This document shows positions 42,505 through 53,760 of a DNA stretch of 64,000 nt, piece by piece. Position numbers and translations under genes: made by a program. A model generated the notes under the pieces. That model was not told the DNA's origin and did no database searches. It saw only the letters and a program-made list of their open reading frames with translations. Source of the stretch: Symsagittifera roscoffensis (Eukaryota; Xenacoelomorpha; Acoela; Convolutidae); assembly GCF_963678635.1 (NCBI RefSeq), contig NC_087065.1, positions 75,215,345 through 75,279,344 of the forward strand, read 5' to 3'. Positions within the stretch are counted from its first letter, which is position 1, and each line of letters starts with the position of its first letter.

Positions 42505-44167
42505 TAAAATAGCTACTCCATAATACACAAAAGAAACTGACCCAAACAAAATTCTAATTACAGCAATTGTTTCACTGTGACTAATTTTAACCTTAGGCAC
42601 ACAAACTGTTTTCTGATGATTTTATAGAACTGAAGTTGATCTGCGACTAAACTGTAGCTAACTTCTTTTTGAGAATTTATGTTTTAACCGCTCATTGCAA
42701 AAAGAAAATTAGCATGAATTGAGTGAGATCCGTCTTGGTCCGTGGTCGACGCTTTTGACTGAAAAGTTGAACTTTGCTCCCGAGCTATCCAACAGTTTTT
42801 TCAATTCAGCACGCACCAGATATCAGCTCAACCGGTGTCTGACACTTAGACAGGCTACTCCTTTTGGTACAGGCGAGTTTGATTTTACGAGTTGTCGTTT
42901 TCCGTAATTTTTTAAAAGATTTTGTGACTCTAAGCCAAAAGTGAAGGATCTAAAAGAGAACCAAACCAAAAGAAAAACCAATATCTCCAGGTTTCAAAAA
43001 GATGTGCAATCTTTCAACCTTTATTTTTGTTTACCTATATGTTTAAGTTTATAACAATGCAAAAACGCGCAAACTGTCAGTCATATTTATCCAAAAGGCT
43101 CGAAAAAACATCACGTGATTATAATTGCAAATTGTTGCTCTGATCTGACTTTTGCAGAAAATTATAAGATAATCGTGTTCAGTGTAGTTTTTATCCAAAC
43201 GCTTTTTTCACAGATTTTTTGTTAAACCTTCAAGATACTTATTATCTCAATTCAAAAACAAAAAATGATACTTTCGAAATTATACATGCGAACGGTTTCT
43301 TCTTTTGGTGATTTTTTAGATCATTCATTTTGGTTTACCGCTCCTCATATGAGATCAACACGCTTATTTTTAAAAATAACCCTAAGAAGTGCAAATTTTT
43401 GGTCAAAACCATCCAAAAGGGTTTAAAAATATAAGCTGCTTGTGTTCCAACTTGCTTCTGGACTTTTGAAGAATCAAGTGCTCAGTTTATTTTTTTCCAC
43501 TATTTGAAAAACTACGGTACTTTTGTTAAACTTTAAAGTTACCGATTATCTGAGCTCTTACCAATTATATGCTATCTTCTTGCTAAGTTTTGGACTATGA
43601 ATTTATGCATTATGTTCAATTTGTAAGTCTTCGGCTCATTAAATCTCATTATCTTTTGACGATAGCAAAATCTGCAAATTATTTATCCCAAATTCATTCG
43701 AAATGAATTTACGCAAGCTGATTGGTTAAAATTTTGCATTACTTCATGCCAATTTTCTTGACACTGCTTTTATCTCAGTATTTTTTGATTAAAAATCCTG
43801 AAAAATCCCTGCAAAATTGCATTTTTTGACAGACAGCTTAAATGCAAACCTTGCCTGGTCATTGTAAGATTTGCAATCCATTAGTCTTGAAAAAATTTAC
43901 AGAAAATGTATAATATTTAAATTTTCAGCAAAGATCTGATTTTGTGTCTTCGAACATTTTTCAACAGTCGTTTATAATGATATTAACGAGAGGTAACAAA
44001 ACTGATGATTTCTTAAAAAGACTTCTTAAAAAGGATTTTCTAATCTATGTTTTGCAAAATTTTCAAACAATCTTGAATCTGAATTTAAAACGTCAAACTT
44101 TATGCATTCGTGCAATTTTTCAATGTATATTTTGTCTTTGGGGAACGTATTTCGGTTCAAAACTTTA
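42505..44167. other. mostly AT-rich, one weak open frame
   Basis: The + strand frame 42723-42907 (with PWSTLLTEKLNFAPELSNSF) has coding-like codon use but no ATG start; it might be another exon of the gene at 42130 or a relic. From 42910 to 44167 nothing is visible. Confidence 0.35.
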
Positions 44168-44698
44168 TTGTTGTTCCGACTTTCGATACGAAAGTAACAG
44201 AAAATTTGTGCTCAAGGTGGGTTTTTTTTAGACAAATTTCGACTTTCTGACTAGCCATTTTTGAGGGAATTTTTTATATTAATTTAAACTTATTGATAGC
44301 TTGAGCTTAAATTTGAAAAAAAAATCACCTGTGATCATTTTTTGTAAAAATATTGGGGTTCAAAGGTTGCCAATTTGGCCTAAATGGGATAATTAACGCG
44401 CGATATTTTTCGCGCTATTAAAATGTAAGCGGAGATTTAATCCGTCTTAGAAATTGTGCCAAGTTGGTTGAAAGGAGCTTATTTGACATAATTGATTTGT
44501 TAAAAGGAGCAAAATCTATAATTTTGTACTTTATATTGCGTGTGGCGGGATGATTTTCATAAAAATTTTCAATTTTTAGAAAAAAAATTTTTTCTTTTAA
44601 TTTTATTTAAATTAATTTTTTTAGGTTATTACCGCTCCATAAACATTAAAAGGCATTCGGAACATTCAGAGCTTTGCCTTGCTACGAGCAGTGTTGTT
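44168..44698 (-). repeat. unnamed interspersed repeat, copy 3 (inverted)
   Basis: Reverse complement of the repeat at 31097-31645, from TTGTTCCGACTTTCGATACG to GCTACGAGCAGTGTTGTT, full length and more diverged. Confidence 0.8.
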
Positions 44699-44709
44699 AA
44701 CTCTTAAAT

Positions 44710-46440
44710 TCATTGGAGCTAACTATAGCTGCGGACTAGAAACGAAGTGTTTTTAGAATAATGTAAATTTATGGAACCTTTTTTTACCCCTCCTGTTATC
44801 ATACAGGGATCAATTTCAATCTAAAAATCAGCTGATATATAGATTCAAAGAGAATCGAACTTGAAAAAAATACTAAAAAAAGGCATCTAAATTGTTTTAT
44901 AAAGAAAGCAATGATCGTAAAATGAAAAAAGATGGAAGTTGTAACACAACTAAAAATGAAAACTAATAATGATGAGTGAAGCAGCATCTTAATTTTTGAC
45001 GCTTTTTTCAATCATTTGTTAAAAATTGTGTTTGACAGTAACTGAAACTGTCAGTGGCTTTGAATTTAGATATTGTGGGTAATCTTTTCAATCAAAATGT
45101 ACTTCCTTAAGCAGTCTTATGGATTTGAGTTATCTAGCCAATACCATACATACCTATGGCTTGTATGAGTGACATGGATTTTTTTTTCATTTTTAGGAGA
45201 TTTATTTTTTATCTATCTAAAGTTTTTCAGTTCAAGGTCCCTGGCATATCCTGCAAATGCTTCATAAAATAACGATGTAAAAGAATCAAAGGATATCTTA
45301 AGTTTTTAAAACAAATCTACAAAGTTAATTATTGATATTTAAGGACCCAAGATTTTTCCAGGATATCGAGGGTAATTTTTAGATATCGAGGGTGACGTGG
45401 TATCAGACATCTTATCAAGGGGTCAAATTAAGGCGCCAAAATGGCACTATATTTCAGCGGTTTGAGCATATTTTATATCACATATACTTAAAGTGCTCAT
45501 AGGCAACTCAACTTACTTGGAAACTGCCATACCGTTCAAAAAATTCAAAACAGTATACAGTGCTGATTTAAATTAACCGGACAAAACGCGTTAAACTTGA
45601 ATTTTAAAACGCGTTTTTCTCAAATTGGGTTGAGTTTAGGTGAAAACTTATGAAGACAAAACTTGCTTAGAATGTTAACAGAATTAACACGGTGTAATCT
45701 GTTTTGCGAAATTCGGGCCCAAAACTTAACCCCAAAAATGGGTCATTTTGGCTTTTCTTAGTTGATCAAAAATTACGCCGAAAATACCCAGTCGATCACA
45801 GACATAATTATATCAAAGTGAGCCCCTTACGTAGCCCAACAAACTTTAAGAAGGGTGTAGTCTCCAAAAAAAATGCAATTTGTTTAAAAATTGTTTTTAA
45901 ATAAAAAGTTGGTATTTTATATAGTAAAAATGACCTTTTTTGTCTATCAAACAAAAATAAATTAACTTATACAATGTTTTGGAGAATATACCCTTCTTAA
46001 AGTTTGTTGGGCTACGTAAGGGGCTCATTTTGATATAATTATGTCTGTGATCGACTGGGTATTTTCGGCGTAATTTTTGATAAACTAAGAAAAGCCAAAA
46101 TGACCCATTTTTGGGGTTAAATTTTGGGCCCGAATTTCGCAAAACAGATTACATCATATTAATTCTGGTAAAATTTTAATCAAGTTTTGTCTTCATAAGT
46201 TTTCACCTAAACTGAACCCAATTTGAGAAAAACGCGTTTTAAATTTCAAGTTTAACGCGTTTTGTACGGTTAATTTAAATCAACACTGTATTAAACAGCT
46301 AAGTTCTAAACAACATTTTGCTAAAACTTATTTTAAAACTAACCTCAACCAATGTTTAAATTTTGCTTCAAAAGTACCGACTCTGTTTTCCCTGGCAAAA
46401 CTGATTATTTTTAGATCTGTCTTGGTTTTGACAAATAATT
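44710..46440 (+). repeat. segmental duplicate, copy 1, with an element insertion
   Basis: From GGAGCTAACTATAGCTGCGG onward the sequence matches copy 2 (47720-49210) in ordered blocks: ACTGAAACTGTCAGTGG, GATATTGTGGGTAATCT, CCAAAATGGCACTA, AGCGGTTTGAG, and, after the insertion at 45558-46288, TTTAAATTTTGCTTCAAAAG. The coding-like block of copy 2 is reduced here to about 60 bases with a stop. Confidence 0.78.
45558..46288. mobile_element. long-inverted-repeat element, mariner/Tc1-like, TA target
   Basis: The element begins CAGTGCTGATTTAAATTAAC and ends GTTAATTTAAATCAACACTG, flanked by TA on each side. The arms extend inward about 310 bases (to ~45870 and from ~45984) at over 90% identity by eye, leaving a spacer of about 115 bases. 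TA duplication and the CAGTG terminus fit mariner/Tc1-type elements. No transposase is encoded; two mirror-image short frames (RNSGPKLNPKNGSFWLF and its twin) are the same arm read in opposite directions. Confidence 0.85.
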
Positions 46441-47719
46441 ACCAAAATTTATTCCTGGCAACTTCTTCAGTTCTGATTGCAGCGTTTTTCAAAATATGAA
46501 GTGATCAAGCGGTTTTCGTTGACCTCTTTATTTTCAATAGAAATTTAAAAAAAATCATTATCAAATCTTTTTGGAACGCTCATGGCTGACAATTGTTTTT
46601 ATATTAGCTAGTAAATAAAGAAGTGCATTTTTTTGGAAGATATGAGCGCTACACAAGTCGCATGATTGCATTTTGAAATTTAAAAAACCAAAACCTAATG
46701 ATCATAACAATGAGCAGCTCTAAAGCTAAAACTGAAGTAAAGCAGAAGAATCAATAAACTTCCTGTTGGATTCAATAACAATGATTTTGGAATTTTTTTT
46801 ATAAAAAGAAACTAAAATCAAGTTTTTTTGAGTTATAGAAGCTAGACTAAGTAATAAATTAAAACTTAACAAACTTTTGCTATTTTTTTTCAGCATAACT
46901 AATTATTAGAAAGTAACCTAAACTTATACGTGAAGCAGTTCTTCAAGGTAACAAAAAGTTTTTAATGTTTCGACCATATCTAAAAGACGGAAAATGTGAT
47001 TGACTCTGAGTTTCAGATCAGTCAGAGAGAAAAAAAACAAATTTTTAGAAATCCCGTTGAGCCATTCCTTGGTTACTTCGGTCCTCAATTGTCTTCGAAA
47101 GTCCTCATGAGCCTATCGTGAGTCCAACTAACGAAATAAAAAATGTTTGGTTTCCACTTTTGAGCCACATTGATCAAACCGGTTTTTATGAACTTTCATC
47201 TTATAACAAACCCAGTCTGACAAAATGTCATTAGAAAAATTATGTCAAATTTCAGACGTATTTGATAGACCATTGTTGTAAATAGAGTGTACATTTCTGG
47301 CAACTTCGATAAGCAAAAACAAAATGCCAGATTTGGCTGCATCAAACAACACAATCGAAACATCCAAAAAATTATGTCCATCTAAAAATATGACCTACGA
47401 TTGGTTCAAAATTTATATGGTCATGCATGAATTTTTTTGATTTTGGTTATTTTGCAATCAATTTTTATGGTGCACCAAAATTTGCTGTTTTATTCTTGTT
47501 TATTCAAGTTCCCAAAAACTTACAATGTTTATCACAAAGATGGCTTAACAGAGACGTCTGTACGTTTACATAGCTTTTCGAATTCCGATCTCCCAGTTTG
47601 GGTTAATTGCGACCCATTCGGAGTTTTATTTCTGTTTATTACTTCATGAGTTACATCTTTTGCTTTGAATATGACAGCAAAGTTTTTGTTATTAACCAAT
47701 CAAATCACATAAAAAAAGT
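46441..47719. other. nothing identified
   Basis: AT-rich sequence between the two segmental duplicates. Short frames show no motif. Confidence 0.5.
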
Positions 47720-49210
47720 TTAAATTCATGGGAGCTAGCTATAGTTACGGACTAGAAACGAATTGTTTGTGGAATAGTGTAAATTTAGGGACAATTGATC
47801 TCGGTGTATTTTGTGAGATGTCGAATGCTCTGTTTACAGCAGTGAAAGAATATCAAGCATTTCAGCTGCATGAAAATGATCCCCACCTTAAGCAGCTTGT
47901 GGAAAAACAGAATTTTTGGTTAGAATACGTTTCTATGCTTGTTATTTTTTTTTATTACAAACAACATCCATATTTCACAAAATGAAACAAATGATTTTTG
48001 CAAAAGTAAATGAATTTCAAATCATATCTTTTTGAAAGCAAAATATTGCCTGGCTTAATGTTTCTCAGTTCTGCTTTTTCAGTTCTGCTTTCATAATCTT
48101 TTTTAAACATAGTCCCAAAGGGAATCATACGTGAAAAAAAATACATCAACGAAACTTTCAAAAATTTTTTGAAAAAAGGTGCATCCTAGGTTCTTCTAAA
48201 AGATGGCAATGGTCGTAAAATTTAAACTCCAAGAAATTGCAACACAACCATAAACATGAGCTAATAGCGGTGAATAAAGTATTATTTCATTTATTGTTGA
48301 TTTTTTCAACACTTTGGAAAAATAGTATTTGGCAATAACTGAAACTGTCAATGGATTTCAATTCAGATATTGTGGGTAATCTATTAAGACAAGATGCGCT
48401 TCCTTCCCCAGAATTTTGGATTTGAAGTATTTTGCCAAGAATATGCGTACTTGTGGCTTGTCCGAGTGACATGAATAATTTTTTCAACTGTTTAGGAGAC
48501 TTTTTATGATCTTTCCAAGGTTTCTTATTTCAAGTGACCTTGGACAACTTGCAAAGATTTCGCAACTTTATTATAAGACAACCAAGCATTTGGTATACTC
48601 AAGATATCTTAAGTTCTAAAAAATATTTAAAGTGGTTTTAGGATAAATTATTGTGGTTTTAGGACTAACTATAGTATTTTTAACTATAGTGTTGCATGAT
48701 TTTTCCAGGATATCGAGGTTGACTTTTGAATGTCATTTGACTTGGTTTCGAAAATTTTATTTAAACTTCTGTCTCGGAAATTTAAATTATGGTCTCGGAA
48801 ATTTTATCTAAGTGTTAACTAAACTTCTGGGAATTTAACCTAAACTACTGTGATTTTAGGACTAACTATGGTACTTTTAACTATAGTGTTGCATAATTTT
48901 TCCATGATATCGCGGTTGACTTTTGAATGTCATTTGACTAGGTCTCGGAAATTTTATCAAGGGGTCAGCTTTAGTTGCCAAAATGGCACTAAATTCAGCG
49001 GTTTGAGTATATTTTATTTCAGAAAACTCACATTGCTCATAAGCAGCTCAAACTCTTTGGAAACCGCCAAACCGCTCAAAAACTTCAAAACAGTCAATTA
49101 AACTGCGAGCAAACTTACTCAAAAAATATGATCAAACCAATTTTTAAAATTTGCTTCAAAAATACCGATTTTGTTTCCCAGGTAAAACTGAATAACTTTA
49201 GATCTAGTAT
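47720..49210 (+). repeat. segmental duplicate, copy 2
   Basis: Counterpart of 44710-46440, in the same orientation 3 kb away. At the equivalent of the TA insertion site it reads AAAACAGTCAATTAAACTG without an insertion. It also has an internal duplication (ACTATAGTGTTGCAT with surrounding bases at about 48680 and 48880). Confidence 0.78.
47728..47928 (+). CDS. unrecognised coding-like exon
   Basis: ATG at 47728 opens a frame whose first 67 codons are coding-like (SYGLETNCLWNSVNLGTIDL, EMSNALFTAVKEYQAFQ, PHLKQLVEKQNFWLEY) and end at a possible donor TAC|GTTTCT (GT at 47929). After that the frame becomes AT-rich and hydrophobic, as expected for intron read-through. The damaged copy at 44717-44778 keeps the first 20 codons with a TAG. 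I do not recognise the protein. The gene may be real with later exons unseen, or both copies may be relics of a duplicated gene fragment. Confidence 0.32.
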
Positions 49211-49439
49211 GCGTCAAAAATGTTAAATACTGTTAGAGAGCACTTTTTTTGTTCCGGCTATTGAAAATGGGAAAGAACTAGTTTTTTTTTGTTTTCGTTT
49301 TCCATGAAAAGTTAATACTATCAATAGTCATAGGAATGGTTTGAGAACTGATTACTTGCACGTCAGCTTGCAATCTTTGTTGTTCCGACCATTGAAAATG
49401 GGGAGGAACGTTGTATTAGGGTGTTGGGTGTATTTTAGT

Positions 49440-50030
49440 TTTTTTATTTTTGTTTTCCACGCATAATCAGGTACAACAAATAACCATCGGACTGGGTTGA
49501 GTGATACATCATTCTAGAGCCCTTTCAGTCTAATTTCCGAAAAAATTTTTCCAGTGTCGAGTGAAACTGGTTTGAAATTTTTGATTTTGTCCTTATTCGA
49601 GCAAATAAAGCAAGCGAGCAGTCTAACAAGCCGAAATATGCCGAATTATACCTAATTTAAGACCGTAAAATTTAATTTTAAGCAAGTCAAATTAGTTTTT
49701 GGAGCTTTACTTTGGGAACCAAAAACTTCAAAAAGTTTCAAAATTTTCTGCAAAAATTAATAAAAAAATCTTTCCTAGTCATTTTTCGAGTTTTTCCTAG
49801 ACTAGTTTTTCTAGTCGTTTTCTGCAAAATTTTTTGTCCAATTCGCCTATTTTATTATGACTGTCTAATATGCCTAAATTATACTTTTAGGTCAGATCTT
49901 TCTTATCACACAAAGCAGAATAAACTACACTAATTTGAAAAAATAAACTTTCTAAACCGTAGTTTTCTAAGGACTATGGTCGCAACTCGCAACATTCTGT
50001 GCTACTGGCACAGTAACCGCCTATCCTTGT
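49440..50030 (+). repeat. direct repeat left of the second MFS gene
   Basis: Blocks such as CACGCATAATCAGG, CATCGGACTGGGTTGAGTGATA, GAGCAAATAAAGCAAGCGAGCA and CGCCTATCCTTGTTTAATTT correspond in order to blocks in 53010-53760. Divergence is considerable. Shorter related words (TTCCGACCATTGAAAATGGG) also occur at 49256 and 49384. Confidence 0.68.
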
Positions 50031-51029
50031 TTAATTTGGATTTGAATGAAAGCTCTCTCTTTTTAGCTGCAAACTTGCGATCTTTATTGTAATTTTGCTT
50101 AGCGGTATATAATCTCAAAACCATCTTTGGAAATGCCTGTTTTTTTTTTGATTTTTTCATTTATCGACTTCATTGCATCAAAAACTGTTGAAAACTCATT
50201 TTGGCATTCTAGTTTAATATTTCAACTCGAAGCTCTACAAAACTACCATTTCTTGTTTACATTTGAGTGGAGTTTTACAGGATCAAATTCGAACTGAATC
50301 TTCATAACAAGCGTAAAATTAAAATCTAAAAGCAGAAAGAGCCCAAGAGCGGAAAAACAATAGAAGCTAATCGGTAAAAATGTTAGAATTATCTACATTA
50401 TCATAGAAACGAGTATATTATGCATTAAAAATTGAGCCATTTGCTCGAATTTTTTATTTAAAAAAAAAACACTGAAAAGTACTCAATCAATGCATAATTT
50501 TTCGTTTTCTTGATAGTGTTGATGATTCTAAAATTTGTTTAATCAATTAGCCCGTATAAATCAATATTTCTCTTTTTTTCTGCTCTAAGACCCTTTCTGC
50601 TCTGAGACCATTCTGTTCATTAATTGGCTACCTCCATAAAAGTATTTGCGCGTTGTTTTTATTCAAAAAAGGTCAATTGAGCACAGACTAGCTTTAATAG
50701 ATGCTAATAAACGGTTTCTTTTTGTAAGAAAAATTTTGGGCTTTGATCTAATGGATTTTGGTTTTGCGTAAAGTTATGTGAAGTTTTTATAAACAGTTTT
50801 CTTTTCAATTTGACTTTTTGTACCTGAATCAAGACACGTGAAGAAAAATTGGGTCGCAAAAAATTTCATTGAAAATATGAAAAACTTGGTTGAACCATTG
50901 AAAAATAAATCGCAACATAGAAAATTGAAGATAATTGAATTTTTTTACCACGCAGTAAATTGTTTCAGAAAGCTTTTTTTGCCGTCATATTTCATTCAAG
51001 TTGAGCTCAGTTGCTTCTGATTTTTTCAG
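50031..51029. other. AT-rich; presumed intron before the exon at 51030
   Basis: No further exon found. A polypyrimidine stretch and TTTTTTCAG at 51021-51029 end it. Confidence 0.4.
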
Positions 51030-51202
51030 TCCAATCAGAAGCCCTGAAGGAGTTTCAAAAAGTTAAACATCTATCTCAAACTTTCAAAAATATTCCTCAA
51101 AAAACGCAATCAAACCCTCTGACGCAATTTTTCATCAAACCGTGGGAACTAGGCCGACATATCATTCGAAAACAGATTTGTGACAATCCATTTCAATACT
51201 GA
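51030..51202 (+). CDS. probable 3'-terminal exon of an unrecognised gene
   Basis: An acceptor CTGATTTTTTCAG (AG at 51028-51029) is followed by 57 codons in phase 1 ending TGA at 51200-51202. A perfect AATAAA at 51228-51233 lies only 26 bases beyond. The residues (SEALKEFQKVKHLSQTFKNI, FFIKPWELGRHIIRKQICD) are charged and helical. Splice site, coding composition and polyadenylation signal in this tight arrangement make a real last exon likely. The upstream exons were not found and I do not recognise the family. It converges on the MFS gene, whose stop codon lies 60 bases past the AATAAA. Confidence 0.5.
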
Positions 51203-51227
51203 ATACAGAAGTTCTAACAACAAATTC

Positions 51228-51233
51228 AATAAA
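51228..51233 (+). terminator. polyadenylation signal AATAAA
   Basis: Positioned 26 bases after the stop codon of the exon above, in the correct orientation. Confidence 0.5.
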
Positions 51234-51293
51234 TATATGTTCATATTATACCACCAGTTTAATGAGTAAAGATCCTGTTTCATATCATATTTC

Positions 51294-52562
51294 TCATTTT
51301 TCGCACATCAATCCTTTTATGGACAGATAGACGCCTGAAAACACTGCTACAAAACCACACAATGCTGCTTCCACAAAACAGCTGTTAAAAAACCCAAAGT
51401 AGTCATACAAGATTCCCCCAAGCCCACTTTGACCCAAAATAATCCCAGAAGTGAAGCACAAATTACTCATTATCGCTGAATAGCTGATCAAATTTACATC
51501 AGACGTGGCTCGATCTTTTCCGGATCTGTAGACCTTCTGGAAAAGCGCAATTATGGGCAAAAACGCAGCTGTTGAACTCATTCCAATAACACCCAGGATA
51601 AATTCCAGAGCAACCATGTTGTTCAAGAAAGGTATTTGGGGAGTGATTGCCAAAATAATGAAGCATAAAGCGCTCAGAAAACATCCGAAAAAGCTGAAAA
51701 TAAAGCCGCCGTAGCCCTTGTCGATGAAACAGCCAAATATGGGCGCAACAGCCAGTCTAGCAATTGTGAAAGAGAGGAAAAATATCCCCGCCCGTTTACT
51801 GCCGATGCTGAATTGCTGTTGAATATAAGGCGCGAACGCCACGTTGAAAAAGCCGAACGAGGACACTGTAATCGTGGCGCCGAGAGCAATGCATAGGACT
51901 CCCGGGTGAGAGATAAAAGAAACAACGCCGGCTTTTGAGATGTCTTTTTTCGAGCTGGTACTAATTTCATTATAGCAGGGCTTAGTTTTAGGATGGCCAA
52001 TGTAACAAAAGAACGGGAGGATGACTTGAATCATTCCAATTACCCAAAATGGGAGAGTGTAACCCCCCAAGGCGAACAAAAAGCTCCCAAGCGGTGCTCC
52101 GAGTATAGCTCCGGCACTCGCCGCCGACTCAAACAGACTGCATACTCGGCCTGTATGCTTCGGGAACAGTGAGATCAAATTCGGCGCTCCGCAACACCAA
52201 AGGAAAGTTGAGCCACATCCCATCACACATCGAGTGAGGAAACACATGGCTATGAAAATGTAACCTTGAGGCATATATATCAGTTGGCCGAAAGTCATGC
52301 AGCCGACGCCTACGATGACGGATCCGGTGCAGAATAGAAACAGCTGCATTTGGGGTGCTTGGATGAACATCATTAGAAGTGAGCAAACAAGTCCTGCTAA
52401 GTCGTATGCAGAAGCTATGTTTCCGATAGTCGTTTTGGACAAGCCAAGTTTCGCCATTTCAGTCGGGAAGAATGATGTCCAAAATGTGTCATTTAGTCCA
52501 GTTATAACGTAGAGACTAAGGCCTAAACCAAGAGCCAAAATTTTTCGCTGTTTTGAAGCCAT
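51294..52562 (-). CDS. MFS transporter, SLC18B1-like, single coding exon (paralogue)
   Basis: The ATG at 52562 (TAATCATGG, A at -3 and G at +4) gives 422 residues; an in-frame TTG 12 bases upstream is not a likely start. Twelve hydrophobic helices are evident. Shared signatures with the 19904-21274 protein include FLTRCVMGCGSTFLWCCG, FPKHTGRVCSLFESAA, ILGAPLGSFLFALGG and CFTSGIILGQSGLGGIL near the C-terminus. The second-half motif-A loop is FGCFIDKGYGG, while the first-half loop (FIQAPQMQ) lacks the Asp/Arg pattern. The central loop is shorter and basic (STSSKKDISK). The role is presumably transport of a small organic solute; substrate unknown. GC content is raised relative to its flanks. A diverged direct repeat brackets this gene and the terminal exon beside it. 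Confidence 0.9.
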   Translation of the reverse strand: MASKQRKILALGLGLSLYVITGLNDTFWTSFFPTEMAKLGLSKTTIGNIASAYDLAGLVCSLLMMFIQAPQMQLFLFCTGSVIVGVGCMTFGQLIYMPQGYIFIAMCFLTRCVMGCGSTFLWCCGAPNLISLFPKHTGRVCSLFESAASAGAILGAPLGSFLFALGGYTLPFWVIGMIQVILPFFCYIGHPKTKPCYNEISTSSKKDISKAGVVSFISHPGVLCIALGATITVSSFGFFNVAFAPYIQQQFSIGSKRAGIFFLSFTIARLAVAPIFGCFIDKGYGGFIFSFFGCFLSALCFIILAITPQIPFLNNMVALEFILGVIGMSSTAAFLPIIALFQKVYRSGKDRATSDVNLISYSAIMSNLCFTSGIILGQSGLGGILYDYFGFFNSCFVEAALCGFVAVFSGVYLSIKGLMCEK

Positions 52563-53009
52563 GATTAACTTCAAATGCTCTAGCTGGAAAACTATTTAAA
52601 ATTTTATTCAATTTGAGGCTGCCAGTGGTAAAACTTAAGAGAGGTTTTGAAGTGGTCAGCTTTGACTAGGGTAAACAATTTGTTGTTAAGTGTTTATTGA
52701 AGTCATCTAGGTGATATTTGCATATCCACATTTTGAGCAAGGGTACCATATTTAATCTGGATTTGTATGGTCAGACATAAATTCTTCCTGACTTTTCAAT
52801 GGGCCCGTAAATTTTCCATTTTAGTTGCTGAAAGTTTTATGGAAAATACAAACCAATCAAAACAATTCGTCCGAAATATATTGATAAAATTGAGCTGGTT
52901 GAGCTAGTCAGACATCATTTTTGTAGAATGTTCTTTTTTTCCAACCCTTGACAATAAGGAGACCCTTTTAACTCCGTTTTAGCTTTGAAAGGGTCCTTTT
53001 AAAACGAGT
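52563..53009. other. upstream flank of the second MFS gene
   Basis: No promoter motif recognised; AT-rich. Confidence 0.4.
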
Positions 53010-53760
53010 TTTAGTTTTTTTCACGCAAAATCAAACAATCATCGGAATGAGTCGAATGATATGTCATAACAAAGCCCCCATTTCAGTTCGGATTCATACG
53101 ATTTTAAAGTTTTCTCAAAACGATTTTTGATTGTCGAGAAGAACTGCTCGAAGTTTTTGAGTTTTGTAAAGTTTCGGGCAAATTTAAACAGTTTTAAAAC
53201 TATTTTAAAGCTTTCTCAAAACAATTTTTGATTGTCGAGACGAAGAACAATTCAAAGTTTTTGAATTTTGTTAAGTTTTTGTGCAATTTTAAACGATTTC
53301 AAAAACGATTTCAAAGTTTTCTCAAAACCATTTATGATTTTCAAGAAGAACTGTTCAAAGTTTTTCAGTTTTGTTAAGTTTCGAGCAAGTAAAGCGCGCA
53401 AGCAGATCTTATTTATAGGCTTATATTAGTCTATTTTCATAACTCAAATTAAGACATACCATCACTTTTCGAAATTTCTTCTAGCGCTTTCTAAAAAGTG
53501 TTTTGTTAGAAAAAAACTTAAAAATTTTTTTTTCTATGATTTTTCAAAAAAAAAACTTGTAATTATTTTTGAGTAACATTGCTGTCAAATTACTCATTTT
53601 TCCATGGCAGTCAAATATGCGTCATTTCTAGGACTTCGTTTGGATCATCTAATTAAAACACGGATTGAAAACGACACAATTTGAAAAAAAACTGAACATT
53701 TTTAAATATTGTGTCGGAACTTTCTGCGCTATATGCACATCACTCGGCTATCCTTGTTCT
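53010..53760 (+). repeat. direct repeat right of the second MFS gene
   Basis: Partner of 49440-50030, expanded by the internal tandem repeat at 53101-53405. It ends with CTCGGCTATCCTTGTTCTT. Confidence 0.68.
53101..53405. repeat. three-unit tandem repeat, ~101-106 bases
   Basis: Units start at 53101, 53202 and 53308 with ATTTTAAAGTTTTCTCAAAA, then GATTGTCGAGAAGAAC and AAGTTTTTGAGTTTTGTAAA forms. The corresponding part of 49440-50030 has a single unit. Confidence 0.85.

Noticed and set aside
45704-46142. Pair of similar small genes facing each other (66 and 81 codons)
   Set aside because: They are the same inverted-repeat arm of a non-autonomous element read from both ends.
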